Below are positions 42,969 through 50,850 of a stretch of 64,000 nucleotides of DNA, one piece after another (position 1 is the first letter of the stretch; every line of letters begins with the position of its first letter). Origin of the DNA: Pseudonocardia alni (GTDB lineage: Bacteria > Actinomycetota > Actinomycetes > Mycobacteriales > Pseudonocardiaceae). Position numbers and translations under genes: made by a program. Below the pieces are notes generated by a model, which ran no database searches, was not told the origin of the DNA, and was given only the letters and a program-made list of their open reading frames with translations. Where the stretch lies: positions 3,472,001-3,536,000 of the forward strand of contig NZ_PHUJ01000003.1 of assembly GCF_002813375.1 (NCBI RefSeq), read 5' to 3'.

Positions 42969-44021
42969 TCAGGATCCGAAGGACGACGCGACGTCGAGCA
43001 GCAGGTCGTTCTCCTCCGGCGTGGACACGGTGACCCGTACCCCGTCGGTGGCGAACGGACGCACGATCACCTTCCGCTCGCCGCAGTGCGTCGCGAACGC
43101 CGCGGTCCGGTCCCCGAGCGGCAGCCACACGAAGTTCGCCTGGGTCTCCGGCACGGTGAACCCGGACCCGCGCAGCCCGGCGGCCACCCGGTCCCGCTCC
43201 GCGACGACGGCGGCGCAGTCGGCGAGGATCTCCTCCCGGTGCTCCAGTGCGGCGACGGCACCCGCCTGGGCGACCGAGCTGACCCCGAACGGTGGCGCCA
43301 CCTTGCGCAGCGCGGTCGCGATCTCCTCGGAGGTCAGGGCGTAGCCGACCCGCAGTCCCGCCAGCCGGTAGGCCTTGGAGAAGGTGCGCAGCACGACCAG
43401 GTTCCGGTGGGCGTCGAGCAGCGGCCGGCCGCTGACGGCGTCGGGGTCGGTGACGTACTCGGCGTAGGCCTCGTCGAGCACCACCAGCACGTCCGACGGC
43501 ACGGCGTCCAGGAAACGGACGAACTCGTCGCGGTGCACGGCCGGGCCGGTCGGGTTGTTCGGGCTGCACACGAACACCACCCGGGTCCGCTCGGTGACCG
43601 CGGCGGCCATCGCGACGAGGTCGTGCCGGAAGTCGGCGTCCAGCGGCACGGTGCGGATCTCCGCACCGCCGATCCGGGTCACGATCGGGTACGCCTCGAA
43701 CGAGCGCCAGGCGAACAGCACCTCGTCGCCGGGGCCCAGGCAGCCGATCTGCACGAGCTGCTGGCACAGCGTCACCGAGCCGCAGCCGACCGCGACCCGC
43801 TCGGGGTCCAGGGCGTACAGGTCCGCGATGCGTCCGGTCAGCTCGACGACGCCGAGGTCCGGATACCGGTTGCCACCTGCGGCGGCGCGGGCGATGGCCT
43901 CCAGCACCGCGGGAGCGGGCGGCGCGGCGACCTCGTTGCTCGCGAGCTTGATCGCCCCGGGGACGGTGCGCCCCGGCACGTAGGCGGGCAGGGTGTCCAG
44001 ATCGGGACGGATCAGCGTCAT
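42969..44021 (-). CDS. hisC2: aromatic/histidinol-phosphate aminotransferase (HisC2/Pat type)
   Basis: 350 aa fold-type I PLP enzyme. Closely resembles M. tuberculosis HisC2: YVPGRTVPGAIKLASNE, VGCGSVTLCQQLVQ, FVCSPNNPTG, and PLP lysine K216 in TFSKAYRLAGLRVGY, then QANFVWLPLGDRT. HisC2-type enzymes transaminate phenylpyruvate and histidinol phosphate. ATG 44021. The hairpin-free 10-bp gap to the convergent response regulator is very tight. Confidence 0.9.
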   Translation of the reverse strand: MTLIRPDLDTLPAYVPGRTVPGAIKLASNEVAAPPAPAVLEAIARAAAGGNRYPDLGVVELTGRIADLYALDPERVAVGCGSVTLCQQLVQIGCLGPGDEVLFAWRSFEAYPIVTRIGGAEIRTVPLDADFRHDLVAMAAAVTERTRVVFVCSPNNPTGPAVHRDEFVRFLDAVPSDVLVVLDEAYAEYVTDPDAVSGRPLLDAHRNLVVLRTFSKAYRLAGLRVGYALTSEEIATALRKVAPPFGVSSVAQAGAVAALEHREEILADCAAVVAERDRVAAGLRGSGFTVPETQANFVWLPLGDRTAAFATHCGERKVIVRPFATDGVRVTVSTPEENDLLLDVASSFGS

Positions 44022-44080
44022 GACGGCAACGGTATCCGCCGGGGGTCGAACCCGGGCCCGTGCTCTGGTTGAGTGACGTC

Positions 44081-44782
44081 ATGACGACGACCGCTGTCCG
44101 GACCGAGGGCGTGCCGCTGACCGACGGGGGCGAGCTGCGCCTGACCGTGGCCGAACCCGACGGCCCGGTCCGCGGCGGTGTCGTCGTCCTGCAGGAGGCA
44201 CGGGGGGTCACCGACTCGATCAGGCTGCTCGTCACCGGCCTCGCCGCGGACGGCTGGCTCGCCGTCGCCCCGCACCTCTACCGCGACGCCGGTGCGGGCG
44301 GTGACCTCGCCGACGGCTCCGACGCCGAGGTCGCCGAGCACGTCGGCAGCCTCGAGCCGCGCCAGGTCATGGACGACTGCGACACCGCGTTCGGCTGGCT
44401 GGGCGACGTGGGTATCGAGGCCGACCGGATGGGCGTGCTGGGGTTCGACCTCGGGGGCACGGTCGCGCTGCACGTCGCGGCGAACCGCACCCTCGGCGCG
44501 GCGGTCACGGTCGCGGGTGGCGGGATCGAGTCGTCGCCGTGGTCCAGCCTGCCCGCCCTGGTCGAGACCGCGCCCGAGCTCACCTGCCCCTGGCTGGGCA
44601 TCTACTCGGAGGCCTCCGACACCGACGCCGTCGCCCGCCTGCGCGACGCCGCGGCGTCCTCCGGTAAGGCGACCGACGTCGTGATCTACCCGAGCACCGG
44701 CTACCGCTTCGACGACGACCCGGACTCGGCCGCCGAGGCCTGGCAGCGGGTCCTCAACTGGTTCGACGCGCACCTGCGCTGA
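44081..44782 (+). CDS. dienelactone-hydrolase-family protein lacking the Cys-His pair
   Basis: 233 aa alpha/beta-hydrolase of the DLH family. VVVLQEARGV with Glu39 (equivalent to Glu36) and VLGF-D-LGG where the nucleophile Cys123 should be; here Asp123. The usual GHGF histidine is GYRF (Tyr208). So the canonical Cys/His machinery is absent while the fold signatures are kept. Likely a pseudoenzyme or a different chemistry. ATG 44081 follows TTGAGT by 6 nt. The end overlaps the convergent TetR by 29 bp. Confidence 0.85.
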   Translation: MTTTAVRTEGVPLTDGGELRLTVAEPDGPVRGGVVVLQEARGVTDSIRLLVTGLAADGWLAVAPHLYRDAGAGGDLADGSDAEVAEHVGSLEPRQVMDDCDTAFGWLGDVGIEADRMGVLGFDLGGTVALHVAANRTLGAAVTVAGGGIESSPWSSLPALVETAPELTCPWLGIYSEASDTDAVARLRDAAASSGKATDVVIYPSTGYRFDDDPDSAAEAWQRVLNWFDAHLR

Positions 44783-45371
44783 CGAAGACCCCGGCGCGCG
44801 CGGCGGCCGCGGTCGCCGCGGCCGCACGGTGGGCGTCCGCGGTGTCCGGACGCGTCCCGCGGGTGAGGAGCTGGTGGTAGAGCGGGGCGGAGACCGCGCG
44901 GACGACGCCGGCCGGGTCGGTGCCCGCCGGTAGCTCGCCGCGGGCCACGGCGTCGGTGACGCACGGCTCCCAGACGGCGGTCCGGGCGTCGTAGAAGCCG
45001 CGCAGCGCGCGTGCGGTCCCGGCGTCGTCGACGGCGGCGCAGACCAGTGCGGCGAGCAGCGGCCCCTGTCGCGGGTCGGCCAGTGTGGATCGGACCAGCT
45101 CGGCGTTGGCGAGCAGGTCGCCGTCGAGCGTGCCGGTGTCGGCGCGCGGGGCGGAGGTCTCGATCATGTCGGTGACCAGGTCCTCCAGCACCGCGGGCAC
45201 GCTGCCCCAGCGGCGGTAGACCGTCGTCTTGCCGACACCCGCCCGGCGCGCGAGTTCGGCGAGGTCCAGGCCCGGCAGTCCGAGCTCGATCAGGGCGTCG
45301 CCCGCCGCGGCCAGCACGGCGAACCGGACCCGCGCGGTCCGGCCGCCCGGCCTGCTCATCTCCGGTGGCAC
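44754..45371 (-). CDS. TetR-family regulator
   Basis: 205 aa. HTH GLPGLDLAELARRAGVGKTTVYRRWGSVPAVLEDLV. C-terminal domain of the TetR_C_11 type. GTG 45371 was chosen because TAGGGT (45384-45379) lies 7 nt upstream; ATG 45359 is an alternative. Faces the aldo/keto reductase gene across an ~90-bp region with a long palindrome. Confidence 0.88.
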   Translation of the reverse strand: MPPEMSRPGGRTARVRFAVLAAAGDALIELGLPGLDLAELARRAGVGKTTVYRRWGSVPAVLEDLVTDMIETSAPRADTGTLDGDLLANAELVRSTLADPRQGPLLAALVCAAVDDAGTARALRGFYDARTAVWEPCVTDAVARGELPAGTDPAGVVRAVSAPLYHQLLTRGTRPDTADAHRAAAATAAAARAGVFVSAGARRTS

Positions 45372-45423
45372 GGCGCCCACCCTAACCCGTGACGGAACCC
45401 GAGTCCCGTTTGACGTGCTACGT

Positions 45424-45449
45424 TCTAAAGAAACCACAGTTCCTTTAGA
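45424..45449. promoter_or_regulatory. 26-bp operator: TCTAAAGAAAC-CACA-GTTCCTTTAGA
   Basis: Arms match at 10 of 11 positions. Immediately upstream of the GAGGAGGA ribosome-binding site of the aldo/keto reductase, 53 bp from the TetR start. AT-rich compared with its surroundings. Very likely the binding site of the divergent TetR. Confidence 0.75.
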
Positions 45450-45460
45450 GGAGGACGGGC

Positions 45461-46507
45461 ATGGAGTACCGACGGTTGGGTCGCAGCGGGTTGCAGGTCC
45501 CGGTCCTGAGCTTCGGCGCGGGCACGTTCGCCGGGCGCGGCGAGCTGTTCGGCGCGTGGGGGTCGGTCGACGTCGCGGGAGCGCGCCGGATGGTGGGCCG
45601 GTGCCTCGACGCGGGGGTGACCCTGTTCGACACCGCCGACGTCTACTCCGACGGCGGGTCGGAGGAGGTCCTCGGGGCGGCGCTGCGGCAGCGCCGCGAC
45701 GAGGTCCTGATCTCGACCAAGGCCGGCCTGCCGACCGGCCCCGGCCCGAACGACGCGGGCGCCGGGCGCCTCCACCTGGTCCGCGCCGTCGAGGACGCCC
45801 TGCGCCGGCTCGGCACCGACCGGATCGACCTGTTCCAGCTGCACGCCTACGACGCGGGCACCCCGCCCGAGGAGGTGCTCGCGACGCTGGACGTGCTCGT
45901 CCGGTCGGGCAAGGTGCGCTACACCGGCGTCTCCAACCACCCCGGGCGACGGCTGGTGCGGACCCTGGACCTGGCCGACCGGCACGGGTGGCCGCGGCCC
46001 GTCGCGCACCAGGTGTACTACTCGCTGGTCGGCCGCGACTACGAGTGGGACCTCATGCCGCTGGGTCACGAGGAGGGCGTCGGCGCCCTGGTCTGGAGCC
46101 CGCTGGGCTGGGGGCGGCTCACCGGCCGGGTCCGGCGGGGCGCCCCGCTGCCCGCGGGGAGCCGGTTGCACACCACCGCCGAGGCGGGCCCGCCCGTCCC
46201 CGACGACCTGCTGTTCGACGTCGTCGACGTGCTCGACGCGATCGCCGCCGAGACCGGCCGCACGGTGCCCCAGATCGCACTGAACTGGCTCACCTCCCGC
46301 CCGACCGTCAGCTCGGTGATCGTCGGCGCCCGGGACCTGGCGCAGCTGGAGGACAACCTCGGCGCGGTCGGCTGGCGTCTGGACGACGACCAGGTCGCCC
46401 GGCTGGACGCGGCCTCGCACCGCCCCGCGCCCTACCCGTACTTCCCCTACGAGCGGCAGGAGGCCTTCGCCCGGCTCGCGCCGCCGCTCGTCGGCGCCCC
46501 GGCCTGA
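45461..46507 (+). CDS. aldo/keto reductase
   Basis: 348 aa NADPH-dependent TIM-barrel oxidoreductase. Catalytic tetrad: D in LFDTADVYSDG, Tyr next to it, K in LISTKAG, H in LFQLHAYD. NADP-binding WLTSRPTVSSVIVGARDLAQLEDNLGA near the C-terminus. Strong ribosome-binding site GAGGAGGA before ATG 45461. Induced, by inference, when the divergent TetR releases the operator. Confidence 0.92.
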   Translation: MEYRRLGRSGLQVPVLSFGAGTFAGRGELFGAWGSVDVAGARRMVGRCLDAGVTLFDTADVYSDGGSEEVLGAALRQRRDEVLISTKAGLPTGPGPNDAGAGRLHLVRAVEDALRRLGTDRIDLFQLHAYDAGTPPEEVLATLDVLVRSGKVRYTGVSNHPGRRLVRTLDLADRHGWPRPVAHQVYYSLVGRDYEWDLMPLGHEEGVGALVWSPLGWGRLTGRVRRGAPLPAGSRLHTTAEAGPPVPDDLLFDVVDVLDAIAAETGRTVPQIALNWLTSRPTVSSVIVGARDLAQLEDNLGAVGWRLDDDQVARLDAASHRPAPYPYFPYERQEAFARLAPPLVGAPA

Positions 46508-46598
46508 CCGTCCCCCTGTGACGGGCACCCTGTCGCGGCGGGCCGGAGTGGGGTCCGGCCACTGGTGCGCGGCCGGGGCCGTCGGGGATGCTCGGGGC

Positions 46599-48605
46599 AT
46601 GCCGCCCGTGTCGTCGCCGCAGACCGTCACCGATCCGGACACCCCCGAGCTCCTGTGGAGCCCGGACCCGGACCGGGTGGCGGACACCGAGATCGTCCGG
46701 TTCGCGACCTGGGCGCGTGACGAGCGGAGCGCCCCGCTGTCCGACGTCACCGACTACGCGCAGCTGCACACCTGGTCGGTGACCGACCTGGAGGGCTTCT
46801 GGTCGGCGGTCGCCGAGTACTCCGGGGTGCTGTTCCACGACCGCCCCACGGCCACGCTCGGCTCCCGTGACATGCCCGGCGCGCAGTGGTTCCCGGGTGC
46901 GACCCTCAACTACGCCGAGCACGCCCTGACCCCCGGCCCGGGCCGCGCCGACGACGACATCGCCGTCGAGTTCGTCCGCGAGGACGGCCTGGAGCGCACC
47001 GTCACCCACGCCGAGCTGCGCGACCAGGTCGCCCGCGCGCGTGCCGGGCTCGTCCGGGCCGGCGTCGGACAGGGGGACCGGGTCGTCGCGCTCGCCCCGA
47101 ACTCCGTCGAGACCCTGGTCGCGTTCCTGGCCGCGGCGAGCCTCGGCGCGATCTGGTCGTCCTGCTCGCCGGACTTCGGCGCCCGCGCCGTGCACGACCG
47201 CTTCGCCCAGATCGAGCCCGCCGTGCTCGTCGCCGTCGACGGGTACCGCTACAACGGCAAGGGCTTCGACATCCGCGACAAGGTCGCCGACCTGCAGCGA
47301 CAGCTGCCGACGCTGCGCGCGACCGTCCTCGTGCCCTATCTCGACCCCGACGCGATCCTCGACGGCACGACGACCTGGGCCGGGTTCACCGCCGAGCCCG
47401 GCCCGCTGGAGTTCACGCCCGTCCCGTTCGACCACCCCCTGTGGGTGCTCTACTCCTCGGGCACCACCGGCCTGCCCAAGGGCATCGTGCACGGCCACGG
47501 CGGCATCGTCGTGGAGCACCTGAAGGCGATGCGTCTGCAGCACGGGCTCGGGCCGGGGGAGCGGTTCTTCTGGTTCACCACCACCGGCTGGATGATGTGG
47601 AACTTCCTGGTCGGCGGCCTGCTCGTGGGCGCGACCATCGTGATGTTCGACGGCAGCCCCGGTCACCCCGACCTCGGCGCGCTGTGGGCGCTCGCCGCGC
47701 GGCACCGGGTGTCGCTGTTCGGGGTCTCCGCCCCCTACGTGCAGTCCTGCATGAAGGCCGGCCTGCGCCCCGGCGACGACCACGACCTCTCCGCGATGCG
47801 CGCGCTCGGCTCCACCGGCGCGCCGCTGTCGGTCGACGGGTTCCGCTGGATCGGCGAGGCCGCCGGGTCGCACATCCAGATCTGCTCGGTCTCCGGCGGC
47901 ACCGACGTCTGTGCGGCCTTCCTCACCAGCGCCCCCACGGTGCCGGTGTGGCTGGGCGAGCTCTCCTGCGCGGCGCTCGGCTCCGACGTCCGCTCGTGGG
48001 CCGAGGACGGCACCGACCTGCTCGACGACGTCGGCGAGCTGATCATCACGACGCCGACCCCGTCGATGCCGGTCATGTTCTGGAACGACCCGGACGGCAC
48101 CCGCCTGCGCGAGTCCTACTACGAGGACTTCCCCGGCAACTGGCGGCACGGCGACTGGGTCCGCCGCACCCCGCGCGGCTCCTACGTCATCTACGGTCGC
48201 TCGGACTCCACACTCAACCGCGGTGGGGTCCGGATGGGCACCGCCGACTTCTACGCCGTCGTCGAGAACGTCGGCGGGGTCGCGGACTCGCTGGTGATCG
48301 ACACGACCGCGCTCGGCGAGCGAGAGGAGGGGGCCCTGCTCTGCTTCCTCGTCCTCGACGACGGCGTCGCGCTCGACGACGTCGAGCCGACCCTGCGCTC
48401 GCTGCTGCGGAAAGAGCTCTCGCCGCGGCACGTGCCGGACCGGTTCGTCGTCGTCGACGCGGTGCCGCGCACCCTGAACGGCAAGAAGTGCGAGGTCCCG
48501 GTGAAGAAGATCCTCGCGGGCACCGCGCCGGAGAAGGCGGTGTCGGCCGGCGCCCTCCAGAATCCCGACGCGCTGACCCCGTTCGTGGCCCTCGCAGGGT
48601 CCTGA
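46599..48605 (+). CDS. acetoacetyl-CoA synthetase
   Basis: 668 aa acyl-adenylate ligase that activates acetoacetate with CoA. AMP-binding motif LYSSGTTGLPKGIVHGHGG, GTDVCAAFLTS, and the C-terminal YGRSDSTLNRGGVRMGTADFY and LNGKKCEVPVKKIL with the acylation lysine. The N-terminal ACAS_N-type domain (LEGFWSAVAEYSGVLF) is present. ATG 46599. A hairpin at 48617-48645 ends the gene. Confidence 0.93.
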   Translation: MPPVSSPQTVTDPDTPELLWSPDPDRVADTEIVRFATWARDERSAPLSDVTDYAQLHTWSVTDLEGFWSAVAEYSGVLFHDRPTATLGSRDMPGAQWFPGATLNYAEHALTPGPGRADDDIAVEFVREDGLERTVTHAELRDQVARARAGLVRAGVGQGDRVVALAPNSVETLVAFLAAASLGAIWSSCSPDFGARAVHDRFAQIEPAVLVAVDGYRYNGKGFDIRDKVADLQRQLPTLRATVLVPYLDPDAILDGTTTWAGFTAEPGPLEFTPVPFDHPLWVLYSSGTTGLPKGIVHGHGGIVVEHLKAMRLQHGLGPGERFFWFTTTGWMMWNFLVGGLLVGATIVMFDGSPGHPDLGALWALAARHRVSLFGVSAPYVQSCMKAGLRPGDDHDLSAMRALGSTGAPLSVDGFRWIGEAAGSHIQICSVSGGTDVCAAFLTSAPTVPVWLGELSCAALGSDVRSWAEDGTDLLDDVGELIITTPTPSMPVMFWNDPDGTRLRESYYEDFPGNWRHGDWVRRTPRGSYVIYGRSDSTLNRGGVRMGTADFYAVVENVGGVADSLVIDTTALGEREEGALLCFLVLDDGVALDDVEPTLRSLLRKELSPRHVPDRFVVVDAVPRTLNGKKCEVPVKKILAGTAPEKAVSAGALQNPDALTPFVALAGS

Positions 48606-48616
48606 CCTGCGGCGGA

Positions 48617-48645
48617 CCGGGGGTCCCCGGCCAGGGGGACCCCGG
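48617..48645 (+). terminator. terminator after acetoacetyl-CoA synthetase
   Basis: CCGGGGGTCCCC pairs with GGGGGACCCCGG with one bulge; loop GGCCA-like. 12 bp after the stop. Confidence 0.65.
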
Positions 48646-48704
48646 TTCCGGACGGCCGGAATGCCCGTGTAGTGTTGTGCTCGCTGGTGGCCGTCAGGCA
48701 CCGG

Positions 48705-48794
48705 GGAGGCTTCGCCTAGTCTGGTCTATGGCGCCGCACTGCTAATGCGGTTTGGGGTAACCCCCCATCCCGGGTTCAAATCCCGGAGCCTCCG
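48705..48794 (+). tRNA. tRNA-Ser (anticodon GCT)
   Basis: Acceptor GGAGGCT/AGCCTCC, anticodon stem CCGCA/TGCGG with loop CTGCTAA, long variable arm, T-arm CCGGG-TTCAAAT-CCCGG. No encoded CCA. Confidence 0.95.
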
Positions 48795-48863
48795 CACCGG
48801 CACGGCGGTGGGTACACCGGTCGCCGGCCGACAACTGAAGATTGCTACGCTAGAGACAGCAAC

Positions 48864-48936
48864 GCGCCCGTAGCTCAACGGATAGAGCATCTGACTACGG
48901 ATCAGAAGGTTAGGGGTTCGAATCCCTTCGGGCGCA
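48864..48936 (+). tRNA. tRNA-Arg (anticodon ACG)
   Basis: Acceptor GCGCCCG/CGGGCGC, anticodon stem TCTGA/TCAGA with loop CTACGGA, T-arm AGGGG-TTCGAAT-CCCTT. No encoded CCA. TACGCT at 48846-48851 may be its -10. Confidence 0.95.
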
Positions 48937-48949
48937 CACATCAGGATCC

Positions 48950-48978
48950 GGCCCCGACCAGCACCTATGGTCGGGGCC
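48950..48978 (+). terminator. terminator after tRNA-Arg
   Basis: GGCCCCGACCA and TGGTCGGGGCC, perfect 11-bp stem with 7-nt loop, 14 bp after the tRNA. Confidence 0.75.
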
Positions 48979-49010
48979 GTTCTCGTGTCCGGATCGGCCG
49001 ACTCGCACTC

Positions 49011-49041
49011 TCGGCCCCGGTCACGTCGTGACCGGGGCCGA
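49011..49041. terminator. near-perfect hairpin between tRNA and csbD-like gene
   Basis: 15-bp arms TCGGCCCCGGTCACG and CGTGACCGGGGCCGA around a single T. Faces the end of the minus-strand CsbD gene (49065); probable bidirectional terminator. Confidence 0.7.
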
Positions 49042-49064
49042 GGGGTCGCGCCGACAGGAGCCGG

Positions 49065-49241
49065 TCAGTCCTTCGTGAAGGCGTCCTTGACCTTCTCCCC
49101 GGCCTGCTTCAGGTTGCTCTTCGCCTGGTCGCCCTGGCCCTGGGCCTCGAGCTCCTTGTCGTCGGTGACCTTGCCGACGGTCTCCTTGGCCTTGCCGGCG
49201 AGCTCCTCGGTCTTGTTGTCGACCTTGTCGTCCGCTCCCAT
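49065..49241 (-). CDS. CsbD-family stress protein
   Basis: 58 aa, hydrophilic, Lys/Asp-rich: MGADDKVDNKTEELAGKAKETVGK is the family signature. CsbD-like proteins are general-stress-induced and intrinsically disordered. ATG 49241 with upstream GGAGGCACCC. Terminator at 49011-49041. Confidence 0.92.
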   Translation of the reverse strand: MGADDKVDNKTEELAGKAKETVGKVTDDKELEAQGQGDQAKSNLKQAGEKVKDAFTKD

Positions 49242-49385
49242 GGGTGCCTCCTCGGCTCGTTCGTCACCGCTGTCCTGCGCCACCGCGGGGGTGTCGCGCA
49301 CGGCGTGGGACCGGGTACCACGTGGCGGGCGCGGGAAACGGTGGGCCCGGATGCGGTTCGTCCGGTTCGGGCGGATCATGGAGGT

Positions 49386-50246
49386 GTGCCCGGTCACCGT
49401 TCCCCCGCCGCGCGGTCCCGTCGCCTGCGGATGGCGGTCGTCGCCGGTGCGCTCCCGCTCCTGGTCGCCTGCGCGCCCGGGTCCGCGGCTCCCGCGTCGC
49501 CCGGCCCGCCGGACACCCCGGAGGTGACGGTCGTCCAGATGAACCTGTGCGACAGCGGGATCGCCGGTTGTTACACCGGGCGAGCCGTCGAGGCCGCGGC
49601 CGATCTCGTGCGGACCGAGATGCCGGACGCGGTCACCCTCAACGAGGTGTGCCGCGCGGGCGTCGAGCGGATCGAGCGGGCGCTCGCCGGGGCCGCGCCG
49701 GGGTCGTCGACATCGTCGTCGTTCCAGCCGGCCCGCGAGCGCGATACCGGCGCGCCGTACCGCTGCGCGAACGGTGACGAGTACGGCATCGGCGTGGTCT
49801 CGCGTGCCCCGTCGAGCGTCGCGAGCGCCGGGATCCACCCGGCGCAGGACCCGCGTGACCCCGAGGAGCGTGCCTGGCTCTGCCTGGACACGACGACCGC
49901 GGGTGGCCCGCTCGGGGTCTGCACCTCGCACCTGGCCTACACCGACCGCGCCGTCACCCGTGCCCAGTGCGGGTACCTGTTCGACACCGTCGTCGCGGGC
50001 CTGCGGTCCCGCGCCGACGCCGGACCGGTCGTCGTGGGGGCCGACCTCAACCTGGGGGCGGCCGACGACCTCGACCTGCGGTCCTGTCTGCCCCCGGGGT
50101 CGGCACCGGCCGCCGACGACGGGGTCCAGCACGTCGTCGTGATCCCCGCGGCGGCCGCTGCGCGCACCCGGGTGATCGACCTGGGCGGGACCACCGACCA
50201 CCCCGCGCTGCTGGCCACGATGCGGCCCGAGGCCGGATCTGCGTAG
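49386..50246 (+). CDS. endonuclease/exonuclease/phosphatase-family lipoprotein
   Basis: 286 aa. Signal with lipobox LVAC (MAVVAGALPLLVACAPGS) makes it a surface lipoprotein. Domain motifs TVVQMNLCDSGIAGC at the start, DAVTLNEVCRAG with the metal-binding Glu, VVVGADLNLG with Asp-Asn, and GGTTDHPAL with the catalytic Asp-His: the EEP (DNase I-like) fold. Surface-exposed nuclease or phosphodiesterase. GTG 49386 was chosen as GATCAT lies 6 nt upstream. Confidence 0.85.
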   Translation: MPGHRSPAARSRRLRMAVVAGALPLLVACAPGSAAPASPGPPDTPEVTVVQMNLCDSGIAGCYTGRAVEAAADLVRTEMPDAVTLNEVCRAGVERIERALAGAAPGSSTSSSFQPARERDTGAPYRCANGDEYGIGVVSRAPSSVASAGIHPAQDPRDPEERAWLCLDTTTAGGPLGVCTSHLAYTDRAVTRAQCGYLFDTVVAGLRSRADAGPVVVGADLNLGAADDLDLRSCLPPGSAPAADDGVQHVVVIPAAAAARTRVIDLGGTTDHPALLATMRPEAGSA

Positions 50247-50311
50247 CGCTGCGGATCGACGGGACCCCGCCGGCCGGTAGAACGGTCACACGACGCGGGA
50301 GGGGTGGGGTC

Positions 50312-50664
50312 ATGGACGAGGACCTGGCCGTCGGTGCGGTGCTGGGGGACTTCGAGATCCGGGGACGGCTCGGGGCCGGGGGATGGGGTCGTGCTGCGGG
50401 CCCACGACCGCCGCCACGGCGGCGAGGTCGCGCTGACGGTGCTGCCCGCCCACCTCGCCGGGGACCCGGTCGTCGTCGAGCGGTTCCGGCGGGAGGTGCG
50501 CGCCGCGCACGCCCTGGACGCCCGCGCACGCCGCGGGCCTGCTGCACCGCGACGTGAAGCCGGCGGACCTGGTCGTCGGCGCGGCGCCGGCCCGGGCCGG
50601 CGGCGACGCCTCCCTGCGCCCGGTCACCGGCCCGGTCGGATCGGCGGGTCCGCGGCCCTGCTGA
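50312..50664 (+). pseudogene. decayed Ser/Thr protein kinase (PknB-like) remnant
   Basis: Three frames carry consecutive kinase pieces: LGDFEIRGRLGAGG (glycine loop start) from ATG 50312, then GVVLRAHDRRHGGEVALTVLPAHLAGDPVVVERFRREVRAAH in the next frame, then AAGLLHRDVKPADLVVG (catalytic loop) in the third, ending at the TGA 50662-50664. About 60-70 residues between the C-helix and the catalytic loop are missing and so is everything after. Not functional. Confidence 0.75.
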
Positions 50665-50850
50665 CCCGCGAGCCGGGTCGTGACCCGGAGTTCACCGGCG
50701 GAAACACCGATGTACCCCGGAGCGGTCATGCTTCGCGCTCACCCCGCGTACCCCCGCCGGAACCTGGGTTCCGAGGCGCCTGCGAGATAGTGTCCTTGCT
50801 CACGGCGCCGACGCCGGCGGAGCCGATGCGAGCTGTCGAGGAGGCCCCGA

